The position numbers and the translations under genes were made by a program. The notes below the pieces were generated by a model. The model searched no databases. It was not told the DNA's origin and saw nothing but the letters and a program-made list of their open reading frames with translations. Shown piece after piece: positions 53,454 to 63,496 of a stretch of DNA of 64,000 bases. Position 1 is the first letter of the stretch. Each line of letters opens with the position of its first letter. The stretch comes from Flavobacterium sp. 11 (GTDB lineage Bacteria; Bacteroidota; Bacteroidia; Flavobacteriales; Flavobacteriaceae): contig NZ_PEFE01000001.1 in NCBI RefSeq assembly GCF_002754315.1, positions 806,001 to 870,000 on the forward strand, given 5' to 3'.

Positions 53454-53797
53454 AAACCTGCCTAGAATGTGGAGAGAAAATTGTAGGTCGCGAGGATAAG
53501 AAATTCTGTAGTGACGGCTGTCGTAATGCCTACAATAATAAAATAAACAAAGACAGTACTAATTTTATGCGCAACATCAACAATAAGTTACGCAAGAATT
53601 ACCGTATTTTGTCAGAGCTTAATGTTGAAGGGAAATCAAAAACCACTCGGGCAAAACTCCTGAGCAAAGGTTTCGATTTTGAGTTTTTTACTAATATTTT
53701 ACAAACCAAAACTGGAAATACCTACTATTTCCTATATGACCAAGGCTATATGCTTTTGGATAATGATTTTTATATGCTAGTCAAAAAAGACATTTAA
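53450..53797 (+). CDS. Small zinc-ribbon protein
   Basis: The 115-residue protein starts CLECGEKIVGREDKKFCSDG with a C4 ribbon (Cys4, Cys7, Cys20, Cys24). The C-terminal half is basic and Asn/Lys-rich, with no known domain. It overlaps the GNAT-nitrilase gene by 4 bp (ATGA) and lies 31 bp before a membrane M28 peptidase, so it belongs to the operon. It may be a regulator or accessory protein. Confidence 0.75.
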   Translation: MKTCLECGEKIVGREDKKFCSDGCRNAYNNKINKDSTNFMRNINNKLRKNYRILSELNVEGKSKTTRAKLLSKGFDFEFFTNILQTKTGNTYYFLYDQGYMLLDNDFYMLVKKDI

Positions 53798-53828
53798 ATA
53801 CCACAACCCCAAACCTATCTAACCAAAA

Positions 53829-56219
53829 ATGAAAAAAGATTATTCCTCAATTTTTGCCAGTTTATTTCTCCTAGGGATACTAGGATTGATTTACTTTACC
53901 ATGATGCCACATTGGACTTCAGATGAAGAAGGCTCTCTTTCTGAATTTTCGACCAAAAGAGCTTTAAACCAAGTAGAAGCCATTTCAAAACAACCTCATT
54001 ATGTAGGTTCCAAAGAACATGAAGTGGTTGCTAATTATCTCGTAAAAGAGCTGAACAAGTTAGGACTGGAAACTTCTGTTCAAGAAGGATACACCTTGAG
54101 CGATTGGGGAAATTTAGTACAATCAAAAAACATATTGGCTCGAATAAAAGGAACTTCTAATTCTAAAGCGTTGTTATTGCTTTCCCATTATGACAGCGCA
54201 CCACATTCCTACTCTAAAGGTGCAAGTGACGCAGGTTCCGGAGTCGCGACAATTCTAGAGAGTGTTCGTGCTTTTTTATATTCCAAAACCCCACATAAAA
54301 ACGATATTATTATTCTGTTTTCAGATGCGGAAGAATTAGGATTAAATGGCGCAGCATTATTTGTAACCAAACACCATTGGGCAAAAGAAATAGGTTTGGT
54401 GCTAAACTTTGAAGCGCGTGGTTCATCCGGACCCAGCTATATGTTGATGGAAACCAACAAGGGAAATGCAGGGTTAGTAAAAGAGTTTGCTGCCGCAAAA
54501 GCGACTTTTCCCGTTTCAAATTCCTTGATGTACAGCATTTATAAGATGTTACCCAATGATACTGACTTGACTGTTTTCAGAGAACAAGGCAATATTCAAG
54601 GGTATAATTTTGCTTTTATTGATGACCATTTTAACTATCATACCGCTCAGGATGACATCAATCATTTGAACAAAAATACATTAGCGCATCAAGGAACGTA
54701 TTTAATGCCATTGCTGAATTACTTCTCAAATGCCGATTTAAATACGACACAAGCCAGCGAAGATTACGTCTATTTTACCATTCCGTATACGTTTATAAGT
54801 TATCCGTTTAGCTGGGTTTTACCAATGGTGGTAATCGCATTGGTACTGTTTATTTTCCTATTATTTTTAGGAATAGCCAAGCGTATTTTATCATTCCGCG
54901 AAATTGGAAGAGGATTTATTCCATTTTTAGGTTCATTGATTGTTACTGGATTAATTACTTTTTTTGGATGGAAAGGGTTATTAGTAGTTTACCCGCAATA
55001 CAATGATTTACTCAACGGATTTACCTATAACGGACACGCTTACATTGCAGCATTTGTACTTCTGGCTTTGGCGATAAGCCTAGTATTTTACAACCGTTTT
55101 TCTGCCAAGAAAGTGACTATGAATCATTATGTAGCACCATTATTTATTTGGATTGTGATTAATGGAGGGCTAGCTTTCAGTTTACAAGGAGCTGGATTCC
55201 TGATTATTCCGGTCTATTTTGGATTATTTTTATTCGTTGCATTTATCATTACCCAAAAATCACGTAAAATACTAAGTCTTATTTTTAGCATTCCGGCCTT
55301 GATAATCATAGCGCCTTTCATCCAGATGTTTCCTATTGGTTTGGGATTAAAAGTGTTGTTTGGAAGTGCAATCCTTACCGTTTTGACATTCACATTATTG
55401 TTGCCTGTTTTTGGGACTTTCGCCAAAAAAGGAATCTGGTCTTTAGTATTTTTTATGCTTGCCATTGGCTTTTTTGCGAAAGCGCATTCTGAATCAGGTT
55501 ACGAATATGGGAAAGCCAAATCAAACAGCTTATTGTATGTCTATGATGCCGATACTGACAAAGCCAATTGGGTTACGTATGACACCAATCTTGATTCCTG
55601 GACCAAAAGCTATTTGGGTGAAAACCCAAAAGACGCATCCATTTTGAACGAAACACCATTGTTCAGCAAATACAATTCCGGTTTTACGTATGCTGCCAAA
55701 GCTCCTAGAAAAGACATTCTAAAACCAAGTATTACGTTTCTAGAAGACAGAATTGTAGGCAATCAAAGGTATTTGAAAATAAAAATTTCCCCGAATCGAA
55801 ACGTCAACCGCTATGATATTTTTGCCAATGAAAAAATGGTGATTCATAATTTCAAAGCGAATGGCGTGACCACATTAGGCCAGAAAAATTCACTTTACCA
55901 ACGAAAAGGAAAGAAAATATTGAGTTATTATGTCGTTGGAAATACACCTTTAGAAATGCAGTTCAGTGTAAATTCCTCAACGGTTTTCGATATGGAATTG
56001 ATGGAAAGTTCTTTTGATTTAATGACTAATCCTTTATTTGGAATAGCCAAAAGAGAAAACTGGATGATGCCAACACCTTTTGTTTTGAATGATGCGGTAG
56101 TAATCAAACAAAAAATAAAACCGACACCGGTTGTGGCTGCAAATGCTTTGGATACAGCTATCAATCCTATGGCTAAAGATAGTTTAACAGTTGTAAAAGA
56201 CAGTTTGAAAGTCAAATAA
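53829..56219 (+). CDS. Membrane-bound M28-family zinc peptidase
   Basis: The 796-residue protein has one N-terminal membrane helix and then an M28 aminopeptidase domain (about 50-300). Zinc ligands are His in LSHYDSAPH, Asp in GASDAGSG, Glu in SDAEELGLNG, the FEARGSSG residue and His in FNYHTAQDD. Several membrane helices follow (about 320-560), then a C-terminal soluble domain. This resembles ERMP1/FXNA-type membrane peptidases. It probably cleaves N-terminal residues of periplasmic peptides. Confidence 0.88.
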   Translation: MKKDYSSIFASLFLLGILGLIYFTMMPHWTSDEEGSLSEFSTKRALNQVEAISKQPHYVGSKEHEVVANYLVKELNKLGLETSVQEGYTLSDWGNLVQSKNILARIKGTSNSKALLLLSHYDSAPHSYSKGASDAGSGVATILESVRAFLYSKTPHKNDIIILFSDAEELGLNGAALFVTKHHWAKEIGLVLNFEARGSSGPSYMLMETNKGNAGLVKEFAAAKATFPVSNSLMYSIYKMLPNDTDLTVFREQGNIQGYNFAFIDDHFNYHTAQDDINHLNKNTLAHQGTYLMPLLNYFSNADLNTTQASEDYVYFTIPYTFISYPFSWVLPMVVIALVLFIFLLFLGIAKRILSFREIGRGFIPFLGSLIVTGLITFFGWKGLLVVYPQYNDLLNGFTYNGHAYIAAFVLLALAISLVFYNRFSAKKVTMNHYVAPLFIWIVINGGLAFSLQGAGFLIIPVYFGLFLFVAFIITQKSRKILSLIFSIPALIIIAPFIQMFPIGLGLKVLFGSAILTVLTFTLLLPVFGTFAKKGIWSLVFFMLAIGFFAKAHSESGYEYGKAKSNSLLYVYDADTDKANWVTYDTNLDSWTKSYLGENPKDASILNETPLFSKYNSGFTYAAKAPRKDILKPSITFLEDRIVGNQRYLKIKISPNRNVNRYDIFANEKMVIHNFKANGVTTLGQKNSLYQRKGKKILSYYVVGNTPLEMQFSVNSSTVFDMELMESSFDLMTNPLFGIAKRENWMMPTPFVLNDAVVIKQKIKPTPVVAANALDTAINPMAKDSLTVVKDSLKVK

Positions 56220-56231
56220 TTTAAACACAAA

Positions 56232-57035
56232 ATGACAAAAATTAGTATTCTGGGTTGTGGTTGGCTGGGTTTTCCTTTGGCGAAAGCCTTATTAAAAAGG
56301 GACTATTTAGTAAACGGCTCGACGACTTCGACAGAGAAATTAGCAGTATTGGAAAATGCAGGTATTGAACCTTTTTTAATTGCGCTTTCAGAAAACAAAA
56401 CTTCTGGAAACGTAACTGGTTTTTTGGAGGATTCTAAAATTTTAATCATCGATGTCCCGCCAAAGCTTAGAGGTTCAGAGGCCGAAAGTTTTGTTTCCAA
56501 GATTAGAAATGTAATTCCGTTTATAGAAAAATCATCTATTGAAAACGTGCTTTTCATCAGTTCGACATCAGTTTATAATGATGATGATGCTTTTGTTACT
56601 GAAGAAACAATCCCGAAACCGGATACTGAAGGCGGCAAACAATTACTGGAAACAGAAAAGCTTTTGCAAAGCAATATAAACTTCAAAACAACGGTATTGC
56701 GTTTTGGCGGCTTAATTGGCGAAGACCGTAATCCAATAAAATTCCTGGCTGGCCGTGAAAATTTGGATAATCCTGATGCACCGATTAATTTGATTCATCA
56801 GGAAGATTGTGTGGGTATAATTCTAAAAATCATTGAAAATGATGTGTGGAATGAAACCTTCAATGCGGTCGCTCCATCTCATCCCTCACGAGAAAGGTAC
56901 TACACACAAAAAGCAGTGGATTTAGATTTGGCTTTGCCAAAGTTTAATCATAAAAATCCATCTATTGGAAAAACAATTTTGAGTACTAAAATAGAAACCG
57001 TTTTAAATTATACTTTTACAAAACCAAATTTATAA
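56232..57035 (+). CDS. NAD(P)-binding epimerase/dehydratase-like protein (YeeZ-like)
   Basis: The 267-residue protein has the Rossmann start ISILGCGWLGFPLAKALL (GxGxxG), VLFISSTSVYNDDD and RFGGLIGEDRNPIKFLAGR, as in YeeZ-like extended-SDR/NAD-dependent proteins. The YxxxK is replaced by a non-canonical arrangement, so activity is uncertain. It is 12 bp after the M28 gene and 1 bp before the transporter gene. Confidence 0.78.
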   Translation: MTKISILGCGWLGFPLAKALLKRDYLVNGSTTSTEKLAVLENAGIEPFLIALSENKTSGNVTGFLEDSKILIIDVPPKLRGSEAESFVSKIRNVIPFIEKSSIENVLFISSTSVYNDDDAFVTEETIPKPDTEGGKQLLETEKLLQSNINFKTTVLRFGGLIGEDRNPIKFLAGRENLDNPDAPINLIHQEDCVGIILKIIENDVWNETFNAVAPSHPSRERYYTQKAVDLDLALPKFNHKNPSIGKTILSTKIETVLNYTFTKPNL

Positions 57036-57036
57036 C

Positions 57037-57960
57037 GTGAGAACTAAAATTAAAAATGCTGTTTCGTCTAAAGTTAATGCCATTGGATTACCTATTTTGG
57101 CTTTGTGCTGGGTCAGTTTTTTTTGGGGAACTACTTGGATTGCTTCAAAAGAAGGCGTAAAACACATGCCGGCTTTACAACTTGCTGCCATTAGACAATT
57201 CATTGGCGGATTGCTGTATATTTCTTTTTTCCTGCTCAAAAAAACACCTTGGCCAAAAGGAAAACAATGGAAAACCATTGTCATTTTAAGCATCCTTAAT
57301 TTTGTTTTGAGTAACGGATTAAGCACTTGGGGCGTGAAATACATCAGTAGCGGACTGGGAGCAATCATTGGAGCTATTGTTCCTTTATGGATTGTAATTA
57401 TTACTTTTTTTAAGGGAGAACGATTGGCAAGACTTACTGTTATTGGTTTAATTATCAGTTTTGGTGGCGTTTGCGTTATCTTTTACGATCATTTAAGTGA
57501 TTTTATGATTCCTGATTTTAGATTTGGGATTATACTGTCATTGATAGCCACGTTAACTTGGGCATTCGGCTCGTTGTATACAAAGAAAAAAGCAGCTAGT
57601 TTTAATCCTTATTTTAGTTTGGGACTGCAAATGTTTATATCCAGCATTTTAATTTTTGCGTACAATGGAGCAACCGGAACTTCCGTTAGCTTGAGTGCTA
57701 TTCCAGCTATTTCGTGGTGGTCTATTGCTTATTTAGTTGTTTTTGGCTCGGTGCTTACTTTCATTGCCTTTATCTATGCGCTTCAAAATCTTCCTGCTGA
57801 AATAAGCAGTATTTACGCCTACATCAACCCAATTATAGCCGTGATTCTAGGTGCTGTGATTTTTGGTGAAGTCCTCAATGCTGCCATTGCAATAGGTGGT
57901 GGCGTTACATTGTTTGGATTGTATCTGGTGAATTATTCGTTGAGGAAAGGCCGGAAATAA
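57037..57960 (+). CDS. EamA/DMT-family transporter
   Basis: The 307-residue protein starts at GTG and has ten membrane helices in two EamA repeats (about 15-140 and 160-300). SFFWGTTWIASKEGVKHMPA and the repeat-2 segment LPAEISSIYAYINPIIAVILG are typical. It exports an unknown small metabolite. It is the last gene of the GNAT-nitrilase operon and ends at a bidirectional terminator. Confidence 0.92.
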   Translation: MRTKIKNAVSSKVNAIGLPILALCWVSFFWGTTWIASKEGVKHMPALQLAAIRQFIGGLLYISFFLLKKTPWPKGKQWKTIVILSILNFVLSNGLSTWGVKYISSGLGAIIGAIVPLWIVIITFFKGERLARLTVIGLIISFGGVCVIFYDHLSDFMIPDFRFGIILSLIATLTWAFGSLYTKKKAASFNPYFSLGLQMFISSILIFAYNGATGTSVSLSAIPAISWWSIAYLVVFGSVLTFIAFIYALQNLPAEISSIYAYINPIIAVILGAVIFGEVLNAAIAIGGGVTLFGLYLVNYSLRKGRK

Positions 57961-57973
57961 ATCCCTGATAAAT

Positions 57974-58014
57974 CAAAAAGTCCCATCTGACAGTGTCAAA
58001 TGGGACTTTTTTTA
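57974..58014. terminator. Bidirectional terminator between EamA and M13 genes
   Basis: AAAAGTCCCATCTGACA (57976-57992) pairs with its near-complement (57994-58010), one mismatch, with A- and T-runs outside. Confidence 0.85.
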
Positions 58015-58029
58015 TGCTTTTATGTATTT

Positions 58030-60093
58030 CTACCAGATTCTTACACGCTTTTCAGGTGCAATATACATTCCGTCAGTTGCTTTGATATCGAACGCTTTAT
58101 AGAACGTATCAATGTTTTGCAAAGGAACATAAGCACGGTACATTCCTGGAGAATGCGGATCTGTTTTTACTTGGTTTTTCAAGGCTTCATCACGCATTTT
58201 TGAACGCCAGATAGTTGACCAAGAAATAAAGAAACGTTGTTCTGGAGTATATCCGTCGATTAATCCCGGATTTCCGTTTTCTTTCAAATACAATTGTAAA
58301 CCATCATAAGCAGCGTTTACTCCACCTAAATCTCCAATATTTTCTCCTAAAGTAAATTTACCATCTACAAAAGTTCCCGGAATAGGTTGCAAAGCGCTGT
58401 ATTGAGCGGCAAGTGCTCCTGTTAAGGCTGAAAATTGTTTCAAGTCTTCGGCAGTCCACCAGTCTACTAAGTTTCCGTCAGCATTGTAACGGGAACCTGA
58501 ATCATCAAAACCATGTGAAATTTCGTGTCCAATAACCCCTCCGATTCCACCATAATTTACTGCTTCATCCGCTTGGTAATTGTAAAAAGGCGGTTGTAAA
58601 ATTGCTGCAGGGAATACAATCTCGTTATTTGAAGGATTGTAATACGCATTTACCGTTTGTGGAGACATTCCCCATCTGTCTTTATCAACAGGTTTATTCA
58701 ACTCAGCTATATTCTCATTGAAACGCCATTGCGCCATGCTTTTAGCGTTTTCAAAATACGTTCCTCCTTCTTCTGGACTTTTAATCGTCAAGGCTGAATA
58801 ATCTTTCCATTTATCAGGATAACCAATTTTAATTCTTGATTTATGCAATTTAGCAAGCGCGCTCACCTTTGTTTCTGCAGACATCCAAGACAAATTATTG
58901 ATTCTGTTTTCGAAAGCTGAAAATATATTTTTGATCATTTTCTCCGCTTTGGCTTTGGCTTCAGCCGGAAATTTTTTCTCAACATATAATTTTCCTAACG
59001 CTTCTCCAACCGCTCCATTGATGGTTTGAAGTGCTCTTTCGTCACGTGGTCTTTGACTTACAGCTCCCGTTAACGTTCTTCCGTAAAACTCCCAGTTTGC
59101 ATTTTCAATTTCAGTTGATAATTGGCTTGAAGCTCTATTCAACAAACTCCAACGCATGTATGCTTTCCAGTCTTCTACTTTATTTTCTTTAAAAATAGTT
59201 TCTAGCGCAGTCATGTATTTTGGTTGCGATACAATAACAGTATCTACTTTTGCCAATCCAATTTTTGTAAAATAATTATTCCAGTTGATTGATGGAATTA
59301 ATTTACTCAAATCAGCCAATGTCATTGGATTGTATGACTTACGGCGATCTCTGCGTTCTACTCTGTCCAATCTTGGTTTAGACATGGCAATTTCAAGAGC
59401 CAGGATTTTTTCAGCATTCATTTTTGCAACTGCTGGTTTATCACCAAGGTATTGCAACATTTTGGCAACGTGTAAAAGATATTTCGCACGTTTCTCTTTG
59501 GAATCAGCATCTTCAGAAACATAATAATCTCTGTCTGGCAAGCCTACACCGCCCGGACCTAAATTAATCACGTTTCTACTGCTGTTTTTTGCATCAGTTC
59601 CTACGCCGGCACCCATAAATCCAATCCCGCCAATAGGTTCCATTTCAATCAATAAAGCCTCTAAATCTTTGGCATTTTTAACCGCGTCTATTTTTTTTAA
59701 GTACGGTTTCAAAGGCGCTATACCTAACTTATTTCTTCCTACGGTATCAAGAATAGATTTGTATAAGTTAATCGCTTTCCCTTGATCTGTATTCGATTTG
59801 TAGCTTGGATTTGTTGTCGCTTCTTTTAGAATTGCCAATGCATCAGCATCTGTTTTTTGACGCAATTCATCAAAACTACCCCAACGGGTTCTATCTGCAG
59901 GAATCTCCGTATTATCCAACCAAGTTCCGTTTACATAACGAAAGAAATCGTTGCTAGGCTTTACAGCCTTATCCATGTAATTAACATTGATCCCCGGTTC
60001 TTTAGCTGCCGGAGCATTCTGTGCTTGACTCACCGCAAAACCCATGATTGCGGGAATCACAAAAAGCAATTGCTTATTGCTGGTTTTTTTCAT
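58030..60093 (-). CDS. Exported M13-family zinc metallopeptidase
   Basis: The 687-residue neprilysin-like peptidase has a signal peptide (to SQAQ, about 25). The zinc-binding HEISH is at residues 523-527 (VIGHEISHGFDDSG) and the third ligand Glu in ENIGDLGGVNAAYDG. The end is GMYRAYVPLQNIDTFYKAF and CW-less RVRIW, near to the M13 tail. It cleaves peptides in the periplasm or outside. It is a single-gene unit. Confidence 0.95.
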   Translation of the reverse strand: MKKTSNKQLLFVIPAIMGFAVSQAQNAPAAKEPGINVNYMDKAVKPSNDFFRYVNGTWLDNTEIPADRTRWGSFDELRQKTDADALAILKEATTNPSYKSNTDQGKAINLYKSILDTVGRNKLGIAPLKPYLKKIDAVKNAKDLEALLIEMEPIGGIGFMGAGVGTDAKNSSRNVINLGPGGVGLPDRDYYVSEDADSKEKRAKYLLHVAKMLQYLGDKPAVAKMNAEKILALEIAMSKPRLDRVERRDRRKSYNPMTLADLSKLIPSINWNNYFTKIGLAKVDTVIVSQPKYMTALETIFKENKVEDWKAYMRWSLLNRASSQLSTEIENANWEFYGRTLTGAVSQRPRDERALQTINGAVGEALGKLYVEKKFPAEAKAKAEKMIKNIFSAFENRINNLSWMSAETKVSALAKLHKSRIKIGYPDKWKDYSALTIKSPEEGGTYFENAKSMAQWRFNENIAELNKPVDKDRWGMSPQTVNAYYNPSNNEIVFPAAILQPPFYNYQADEAVNYGGIGGVIGHEISHGFDDSGSRYNADGNLVDWWTAEDLKQFSALTGALAAQYSALQPIPGTFVDGKFTLGENIGDLGGVNAAYDGLQLYLKENGNPGLIDGYTPEQRFFISWSTIWRSKMRDEALKNQVKTDPHSPGMYRAYVPLQNIDTFYKAFDIKATDGMYIAPEKRVRIW

Positions 60094-60119
60094 TTTTTTT
60101 TGGTTTTTAGTTATCTTAA

Positions 60120-60127
60120 CAAAGCTA
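60120..60127 (-). promoter_or_regulatory. -7 element of M13 gene
   Basis: TAGCTTTG on the minus strand matches TAnnTTTG, 27 bp from the start codon. Confidence 0.6.
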
Positions 60128-60294
60128 TTAATAAATAATTTGATTTTTAGTTAAAATCAAATACATCTTTATTTGACTTTAAAATTTCTAAAAGGTTTAA
60201 TCCTAAAAGGTATTAATTTCACATCCTTTATTTCAAAGGAATGTACCTAAAATAAGATTGTGTTAATTTGAATTAAAAACAAATCTCGTTTTCG

Positions 60295-60302
60295 TATTTT
60301 TG
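60295..60302 (+). promoter_or_regulatory. -7 element of SCO gene
   Basis: TATTTTTG matches the consensus and covers the TTG at 60300, which rules that TTG out as start; the ATG at 60318 is 15 bp on. Confidence 0.65.
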
Positions 60303-60317
60303 CATCAAAATAGCGTT

Positions 60318-60983
60318 ATGTTAGAATTTTTCAAAAAATACCGACTCTTTTTCGGGGTCTTCATTGTTCTTTCGGCAATCATTTTATCTTTATTTTATTC
60401 GGCTTTAAAGCCAAAAAAAACACTTCCCATTTATAATCCCGCGGATGTAAATCCTGAATTAGTGGACAGCACCATTCAATACAAAAGCAAGTACCATACG
60501 ATTGCTGATTTTTCATTTGTTAACCAAAACGGAAAAACCATCACCCAAAAAGATTACGAAGGCAAAATATACGTTGCTGATTTTTTCTTTACCACTTGTG
60601 GCTCCATCTGTCCAAAGATGACTACCAATTTATCCGATATTCAAAAAGCTTTCGCCAATAATCCAAAGGTGAAATTATTATCGTATACCGTTTTTCCGGA
60701 GACTGACAGCGTTCCCGTTTTAAAGGCTTACGCCAAAAAACATCATGTTGATGATGCCAAATGGAATTTAGTCACCGGAGATAAAAAAGAAATTTACACC
60801 ATGGCCAGAAAATCCTATTTGGCCGTGAAACTGGGTAAACCAAGTGAATTATATGATATGGTTCACACCGAAAATTTTGTTTTGGTGGATGCCAAAAAAA
60901 GAGTTCGTGGCTTTTATGACGGCACCAATAAAGAAGACATCAAGCGATTAATCGAAGATATTACTTTTTTGAGTAACGAATAA
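60318..60983 (+). CDS. SCO1/SenC-family copper-chaperone protein
   Basis: From the Met at 60318 the product is 221 residues, with one N-terminal membrane helix and a thioredoxin-like SCO domain. It has the copper site FFTTCGSICPKM (CxxxC) and the matching His in MVHTENFVLVD. It delivers copper to cytochrome oxidase or acts as a thiol reductase. It lies 168 bp before feoA. Confidence 0.92.
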   Translation: MLEFFKKYRLFFGVFIVLSAIILSLFYSALKPKKTLPIYNPADVNPELVDSTIQYKSKYHTIADFSFVNQNGKTITQKDYEGKIYVADFFFTTCGSICPKMTTNLSDIQKAFANNPKVKLLSYTVFPETDSVPVLKAYAKKHHVDDAKWNLVTGDKKEIYTMARKSYLAVKLGKPSELYDMVHTENFVLVDAKKRVRGFYDGTNKEDIKRLIEDITFLSNE

Positions 60984-61117
60984 AGACTTTAAACAGAAGA
61001 TAAGTCACTTATAATCTGATTGAAAAACCCAGTAAAACAAACTATTCCCTATTCTTAAAATTTATCCAAAAAAACTACAAAATTGACAATTATCATTTTT
61101 TTTAGTTTTATAATATG

Positions 61118-61125
61118 TACTTTTG
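61118..61125 (+). promoter_or_regulatory. -7 element of feoAB
   Basis: TACTTTTG matches TAnnTTTG 26 bp before the TTG start of feoA. No Fur-like palindrome was recognised. Confidence 0.6.
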
Positions 61126-61151
61126 CAATCTTAATTCAATCTAAATAAGAC

Positions 61152-61391
61152 TTGCGAACAACGATACATTCTCTAAAAAAAGGTGAAAAAGCCATTATCA
61201 AAGATTTTGATATTGACATTGTTCCATTGAAATTACTAGAAATGGGTTGTCTGCCGGGGAATATGGTTGAACTACTTCAAATTGCTCCTTTTGGCGATCC
61301 TTTATACCTTAACATTAATGGTTCACACGTTGCTATCCGCGTGGAAACAGCCCGTGAGATTGAAGTTGAAATACTAAAAAACAACTTATAA
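61152..61391 (+). CDS. feoA: FeoA ferrous-iron transport accessory protein
   Basis: The 79-residue SH3-like protein starts at TTG (no ATG fits). It shows LKKGEKAIIKDFD, the family LEMGCLPGNMVELLQIAPFG core and NINGSHVAIRVETAREIEV. It supports FeoB gating. The stop overlaps the feoB start by 1 nt. Confidence 0.95.
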   Translation: MRTTIHSLKKGEKAIIKDFDIDIVPLKLLEMGCLPGNMVELLQIAPFGDPLYLNINGSHVAIRVETAREIEVEILKNNL

Positions 61392-63490
61392 TGACCAATC
61401 AAAATATCAATGTTGCTTTAATCGGGAATCCTAATACGGGGAAAACTTCCGTTTTTAATCAGTTGACAGGACTTAATCAACAAGTGGGGAACTACCCTGG
61501 AATTACGGTTGAAAAAAAGATTGGTTTTTGTAAATTACCCAATAATGCCAAAGCAAATATTCTGGATTTACCCGGAACCTACAGCTTAAATGCAAGTTCG
61601 ATTGATGAAAATGTAGTCATTGAATTATTACTAAATAAAAACGACAAGTTATATCCGGACGTAGCGCTTGTCGTTACTGATGTTGAAAATCTGAAACGAA
61701 ATTTACTGCTTTTTACCCAAATAAAAGACCTTGAAATTCCCACAATATTAGTCATCAACATGGCCGATAGAATGAAATTTAAGGGAATCACACTAGACAT
61801 TCCGTATCTTGAGGAACATTTAAAAACAAAAATTGCACTGATTAGTTCCAGAAAAGGCTTTGGAATTGATGAATTGAAAAAATTGATTGTCAGTTACAAA
61901 ACCATTTCAAGCGAACCGTGTTTGAATGCGTCCAGTATTGATCCTGAATATTTCAATACGCTTCGCAAAACATTTCCTAACCAGCTGTTGTATAAATTAT
62001 GGTTGGTCATCACGCAAGACGTAAACTTCCTGAATTTAGATCGAAATGAAATTAGAAGTTCGTTTACTAAATCGCATTCAGATTTAAAGCGTTTGCAACA
62101 AAAAGAAACCATAAAACGCTATCAATTCATCAATGATGTTTTGAAAGAAGGATTAAAGATTGACACCACTATTGCTAAAGATTTCCGCAGTAAACTGGAT
62201 CGCGTTCTGACACACAAAGTCTGGGGATATGTAATTTTCTTCCTGATTTTGTTTGTTATTTTCCAATCTATTTTCGAATGGTCTAAAATCCCGATGGATT
62301 TTATCGATGCTTCTTTTGCTTCATTGAGTACACTTGCCGCCGAAGAATTACCGGCAGGAGTTTTGACCAATTTAATTTCGCAGGGAATCATTCCCGGAAT
62401 AGGCGGAATTTTGATATTTATTCCACAAATTGCCTTCCTGTTCATGTTTATTTCGATTCTTGAAGAAAGTGGTTATATGAGCCGAGTAGTTTTCCTGATG
62501 GATAAAATCATGCGGAAATTTGGTTTATCGGGCAAAAGTGTGGTGCCGCTTATTTCAGGAACCGCCTGCGCTATTCCAGCAATTATGGCTACCCGAAATA
62601 TAGAGAACTGGAAAGAAAGATTAATCACCATTCTGGTAACTCCTTTTACAACCTGTTCTGCCAGATTACCGGTTTACGCTATCATTATTGCGCTAGTAAT
62701 TCCGGACAATCGTGTTTTTGGTTTTCTGAACATGCAGGGAATGACCTTAATGTTGTTGTACCTTTTGGGTTTTGGAATGGCTATTTTCTCCGCTTACATT
62801 TTGAATAAAATCCTTAAAATAAAAGGAAAAACATACTTTGTGGTAGAAATGCCAAATTACAAATTACCGCTTTTCAAGAACGTGGGAATCAATGTAATCG
62901 AAAAAACGAAAGCTTTTATTTTTGGCGCCGGAAAAATCATTTTAGCGATTTCTATTGTATTGTGGTTTTTAGCCTCTTACGGACCAGGCGAAAAATTCAA
63001 TAATGCAGAAACAATTGTTACTGAAAACACCCAGCAAAATCCGTTGTCAGAAACAGATTTTGAGAATGCTGTCGCTTCACAAAAACTGGAAAATTCCTAT
63101 ATTGGATTAATGGGAAAAACTATTGAACCGGCGATTTCACCCCTTGGTTACGACTGGAAAATAGGAATTGCAATCATCAGTTCCTTTGCAGCCAGAGAAG
63201 TATTCGTAGGAACATTGGCAACCATTTACAGCGTAGGTGGCAGTGATAATGAGACTACAATTAAAAATAAAATGGCTGCCGAAATCAATCCGGTAACCGG
63301 AGAAAAGATTTTCAACTTTGCCTCCGGAATATCGTTGCTCTTGTTTTATGCTTTTGCGATGCAATGTGCCAGTACGCTTGCAGTTACTAAAAAAGAAACC
63401 AATTCATGGAAATGGCCGGCTGGACAATTGATCTTCATGTCTGGATTTGCTTATGTGGTGGCTTTACTTGCCTATCAAATTCTAAAATAA
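61391..63490 (+). CDS. feoB: FeoB ferrous-iron transporter
   Basis: The 699-residue protein has an N-terminal G domain with G1 GNPNTGKT (12-19), G3 DLPG (59-62) and G4 NMAD, then about eight membrane helices with Gate regions (LIPFTTCSARLPVYA-like, here VTPFTTCSARLPVYAIII; and FAAREVFVGTLATIYSVG). It imports Fe(II) driven by GTP hydrolysis. It is coupled to feoA and followed by the frameshifted Cys-rich peptide. Confidence 0.97.
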   Translation: MTNQNINVALIGNPNTGKTSVFNQLTGLNQQVGNYPGITVEKKIGFCKLPNNAKANILDLPGTYSLNASSIDENVVIELLLNKNDKLYPDVALVVTDVENLKRNLLLFTQIKDLEIPTILVINMADRMKFKGITLDIPYLEEHLKTKIALISSRKGFGIDELKKLIVSYKTISSEPCLNASSIDPEYFNTLRKTFPNQLLYKLWLVITQDVNFLNLDRNEIRSSFTKSHSDLKRLQQKETIKRYQFINDVLKEGLKIDTTIAKDFRSKLDRVLTHKVWGYVIFFLILFVIFQSIFEWSKIPMDFIDASFASLSTLAAEELPAGVLTNLISQGIIPGIGGILIFIPQIAFLFMFISILEESGYMSRVVFLMDKIMRKFGLSGKSVVPLISGTACAIPAIMATRNIENWKERLITILVTPFTTCSARLPVYAIIIALVIPDNRVFGFLNMQGMTLMLLYLLGFGMAIFSAYILNKILKIKGKTYFVVEMPNYKLPLFKNVGINVIEKTKAFIFGAGKIILAISIVLWFLASYGPGEKFNNAETIVTENTQQNPLSETDFENAVASQKLENSYIGLMGKTIEPAISPLGYDWKIGIAIISSFAAREVFVGTLATIYSVGGSDNETTIKNKMAAEINPVTGEKIFNFASGISLLLFYAFAMQCASTLAVTKKETNSWKWPAGQLIFMSGFAYVVALLAYQILK

Positions 63491-63496
63491 CCGATT

